Assembly (NCBI GenBank): GCA_963808455.1
Contig: CAWEHT010000180.1
Location: 1 to 18,187 of the forward strand
Length of the DNA: 18,187 nucleotides
Reading direction: 5' to 3'
Origin: CAWEHT01 sp963808455
GTDB taxonomy: Bacteria > Chloroflexota > Anaerolineae > CG2-30-64-16
Positions within the stretch are counted from its first letter, which is position 1. Each line of letters begins with the position of its first letter. Position numbers and translations under genes: made by a program. Positions 15,646 through 18,187 of this stretch are shown here, piece after piece. Under the pieces are notes generated by a model, which had not been told where the DNA came from, made no database searches, and worked only from the letters and a program-made list of their open reading frames with translations.

Positions 15646-18187
15646 GCCGCGCTGGCTTCCGGAGGCGCGGCTCGGATGGGATCCTGGTCCTGGTAGCCCT
15701 CCTGGTCCTGGCAGCTGGCGTCTATTACGCCCTCGCCTTTTACCTCCTTGTCCCTTACGCCGGTGTGGACTATGACCACAACTGGGTGATCCTGGGGTTT
15801 GACGAGGCATGCAATACCAACCCGGCCTGGTGTCAGGCCAACAGTGCCAGCCTGTCGGTCGGCGACCAGCTGCTCGCCGCCGGCGACCTGACGCTGGATC
15901 GTTATGAGCGCGACCGCACGGCCATGCCTTTCGCCGGCTACGGTCCGGGCCAGCCGGTGCCGGTGACCGTCCTGCGCAATGGTGTGAGCCAGGAGCTCAC
16001 CTGGCAGATGCTGGGCCCGACCTTGCGCACGCGTGCCATTCGTCTTAGCAGCCTGCTCTTCTTTCTCCCTTTCTGGCTGGCCGGGAGCGCCGTCTTGCTC
16101 TTCCTGCGCCCGCGCGACGGCCGCTGGCTCCTGCTGGTCAGTTTCAATTATCTTACCGCTCTCTGGATCGCCGCGGGCATCGATGAACTGTACCACGTCA
16201 GCGGCGCTATGTTGGTGTGCGCGGTCGTCAGCACCCTGGCCGCTCCGATCTTCATCCACCTGCACATGCTCGTGCCGGTACCCCTGGACATGCGCCGTTG
16301 GCGGAGGGTGCTGTACGGGCTTTATGCCGCGGCCGCCCTGGGGTGCGCCTGGCAGATTTGGCGGCCGGCGCCCGAGGTGGCATATCTCGGCGCCATGGTG
16401 GTGGGCATTATCTGCAGCCTGGTCATCCTGATCGTGCGCTCTTTCGGCAGCGGGCCCACTTTCGTCCGCCATACGGCCCGGCTCATGTTGATGGGCGTGA
16501 CCCTGGCCTTCGGGCCGGGGATCCTCGTCTGGCTCATCCCGCAGCTGGCCGGTTCGGCCACCGACCCCGGCATGATCCCCGTGGCTATCATGACCCTCTC
16601 CCTGCCCTTGCTGCCCTTCTTCTACATCTACGCGCTGTACAAGCGCCCCTTGGGTGACCTTGAGTTCCGGGCGAATCGCCTGCTCAGCCTATACAGCTTC
16701 ATCCTCGTCTTCGGGCTGGCTTTCGTGGTCGTGTTTCTGGCCGGCAACAACTTATTCCTGGCCAGCGCCCAGGCCAACGGCAGCTTCCTGGGCGGCCCGC
16801 CACAGCCTGTCTTCGAGAGCACGCCCGCCATGGCTTTCGCGCTGGGCGTCTCGGTAGTCTTTCTCCTTCTGGCCCTGCGAGCCTGGATGCCTTACCGGCG
16901 CTTCGTCAACCGGTTGGCGTACGGCACCGAGCACAACCCCGAGACGATCATCCGCACGTTCGCCAACGAGATCCCGCGCGCCCTCGACCGGGCCGCGCTC
17001 GCCCGGCTGCTGACTCACGACGTATCACCGGCCTTACTTATTCGCCAGTCTGCCCTTTACTTGCTGCCCGCCGATGGGCCAGCGCTAGTGTACGCCGACG
17101 GTGTCGTGGCATCCCGAGAGCCCCAACCGATGCCACACCTGACGGAGGTGCTGCTGCGTCCAAGACACTACGTCGCGCCGGATTCGGAACAGCCCTTTTC
17201 CGAGCCCTTTGACTGGGTGCGCCTCGCCATTCCCATCGAGGTCGAGCGCAAGCGGATCGCCGCATGGCTATTCGGCAAGCGTGATCCGGACGACTACTAT
17301 CCGCAGCCCGACGTGGAGCTGCTGACGACCCTGGGCAATCAGGTGGGCGTCGCGCTCGAAACGGCCCGTCTGTTCGAGGACTTGCACCGCCGGGCCACGG
17401 AGCTTGAGACTGCCTATCGCGACCTGCAAAGGCTTGATAAGCTCAAGGATGAGTTCGTGCAGAATGTATCGCATGAACTGCGTACCCCTCTGACCTTCCT
17501 GCGGGGCTATATCGATCTGATGATGGAGGAAGTGCTCGGCCCGGTGGCTCAGCCCCAGCGTGAGGCGCTTCAGACCATGAGCGATCGGACCGAGGGGGTG
17601 ATCCGCCTCGTGAATGACATCATCAGCCTCCAGCAGGCGAGCGCGGAACAGATGATGCAAGAACCGGTGAATCTGGGTGTCTTGGCTCGCTCGTGCATGG
17701 AGGCGGCCGGGGTGGCTGCCCGTAAGAACCACGCCGCGCAGCCGTTGCACAGCTTTCGCCTGGAATTGGCCGAAGACGTGCCACATGTCATCGGTGACAG
17801 GCGCCGCCTGGCCCAGGTCGTTGACAACTTGCTCAACAATGCCGTCAAGTTCAGCCCGGAAGGCGGCATGATCATCGTCCGCGTGGCTTGCAGCTCAGAC
17901 CTGACATGCGACACGGGCCTGGGTGATGTGGCCCGGCAGTCCGCGTTGCTCGAGGTTACGGAATTCCAGGCATCGGGATCCCGGCTGCCGAGATCGATCA
18001 TATCTGGCAACGTTTCTACCAGGTTGATGGCTCCAGCACGCGCCGCTTCGGGGGCATGGGACTTGGCCTATCCATCGTCCGCGGCATCGTGGAGGCGCAT
18101 GGTGGCACCGTCCAGGTGCGCAGCAAGGAGGGCCAGGGGAGCACTTTCCAGATTGTTCTGCCGTTGGCGCCGCCTGCCGCTAAGGTG
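15642..18187 (+). CDS. ComP-like polytopic sensor histidine kinase (3' partial, one frameshift)
   Basis: It starts at GTG 15642, overlapping the enzyme's stop by four bases, and is open to the window edge (~848 residues). TM1 is at 14-37 (ILVLVALLVLAAGVYYALAFYL-type). A ~90-residue outside loop carries a PDZ-like stretch (LSVGDQLLAAGDLTL, 71-85; PVPVTVLRNG, 105-114). About seven to eight TM helices span ~131-420, including SSLLFFLPFWLAGSAVLLFL and SFILVFGLAFVVVFL. A GAF-like region (~430-585) and a short coiled coil lead to HisKA with NVSHELRTPL (phospho-acceptor His611) and HATPase with NLLNNAVKFS (N-box 729-738). Then comes a break at ~17959-17968, after which GIGIPAAEID and GMGLGLSIVRGIVEAHGG are read in another frame; removing two As would give TDSGIGIP. 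The TM1/PDZ-loop/multi-TM sensor is the ComP layout. The transmitter is PhoR-type HisKA, not ComP's HisKA_3. Confidence 0.85.
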   Translation, partial: MSRAGFRRRGSDGILVLVALLVLAAGVYYALAFYLLVPYAGVDYDHNWVILGFDEACNTNPAWCQANSASLSVGDQLLAAGDLTLDRYERDRTAMPFAGYGPGQPVPVTVLRNGVSQELTWQMLGPTLRTRAIRLSSLLFFLPFWLAGSAVLLFLRPRDGRWLLLVSFNYLTALWIAAGIDELYHVSGAMLVCAVVSTLAAPIFIHLHMLVPVPLDMRRWRRVLYGLYAAAALGCAWQIWRPAPEVAYLGAMVVGIICSLVILIVRSFGSGPTFVRHTARLMLMGVTLAFGPGILVWLIPQLAGSATDPGMIPVAIMTLSLPLLPFFYIYALYKRPLGDLEFRANRLLSLYSFILVFGLAFVVVFLAGNNLFLASAQANGSFLGGPPQPVFESTPAMAFALGVSVVFLLLALRAWMPYRRFVNRLAYGTEHNPETIIRTFANEIPRALDRAALARLLTHDVSPALLIRQSALYLLPADGPALVYADGVVASREPQPMPHLTEVLLRPRHYVAPDSEQPFSEPFDWVRLAIPIEVERKRIAAWLFGKRDPDDYYPQPDVELLTTLGNQVGVALETARLFEDLHRRATELETAYRDLQRLDKLKDEFVQNVSHELRTPLTFLRGYIDLMMEEVLGPVAQPQREALQTMSDRTEGVIRLVNDIISLQQASAEQMMQEPVNLGVLARSCMEAAGVAARKNHAAQPLHSFRLELAEDVPHVIGDRRRLAQVVDNLLNNAVKFSPEGGMIIVRVACSSDLTCDTGLGDVARQSALLEVTEFQASGSRLPRSIISGNVSTRLMAPARAASGAWDLAYPSSAASWRRMVAPSRCAARRARGALSRLFCRWRRLPLR

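Noticed and set aside
1..18187. CRISPR arrays, tRNA or rRNA genes, insertion sequences
   Set aside because: Looked for regular repeats, cloverleaf-like segments and transposase motifs; none seen.

Overview
The window is GC-rich (roughly 60% or more by eye), densely coded bacterial DNA. Its genes look most like those of Chloroflexota (Anaerolineae-type): an S41 peptidase with an FGTGTV motif, secreted Pro/Thr-linker glycosidases, an SH3-SH3-NlpC/P60 protein, and clear TTGACN-17-TATAAT promoters. This placement is inference, because there is no rRNA or marker gene. Many real genes are split by single-base indels, usually in G/C-rich runs. That suggests a contig with uncorrected sequencing errors. 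Domain calls are firm, but exact protein sequences at the junctions are not.

Layout. 1-732 (minus) is a damaged sugar-metabolism operon: the 3' end of a ribose/xylose-type ABC permease, the 3' end of an unknown gene, the 5' end of transaldolase, then the intact start of glucose-6-phosphate dehydrogenase running off the edge. 733-1155 is non-coding and rich in palindromes. 1156-3514 (minus) is an operon of an AI-2E-family membrane protein and a CtpA-like S41 protease, joined by an ATGA overlap. 3606-4397 (plus) is a SAM methyltransferase. 4486-5130 (minus) is a DedA membrane protein. 5265-7520 (plus) is a large fusion of an alpha/beta-hydrolase fold, a BON-like region, two SH3-like domains and NlpC/P60, followed by an LsrG-like monooxygenase-fold protein. 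7650-8840 is a membrane-anchored protein with a duplicated domain. 8966-11088 is a clan GH-A glycoside hydrolase. 11098-14087 (minus) holds an ABC exporter and a site-2 protease with CBS domains.

14240-18187 (plus) is the most interesting part. A 55-residue peptide gene ends in Gly-Trp-Cys-Gly-Trp and has its own promoter, phased direct repeats, a strong ribosome binding site and a strong terminator. It is followed by an isoprenyl-diphosphate-synthase-type enzyme. Coupled to that by a GTGA overlap is a polytopic histidine kinase with a ComP-like sensor: TM1, an outside PDZ-like loop, many TMs, a GAF-like region, then HisKA and HATPase. Together these look like a ComQXP-type prenylated-peptide signalling system (order X-Q-P) outside its known home in Bacillus and relatives. 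A response regulator is expected just beyond the right edge.

As a model (inference): the peptide is made in excess from its own terminated transcript, the prenyltransferase-like enzyme lipidates a Trp (or the Cys) near its C-terminus, and the exported product is sensed by the kinase. The flanking exporter and site-2 protease are possible but unproven partners in export or maturation.
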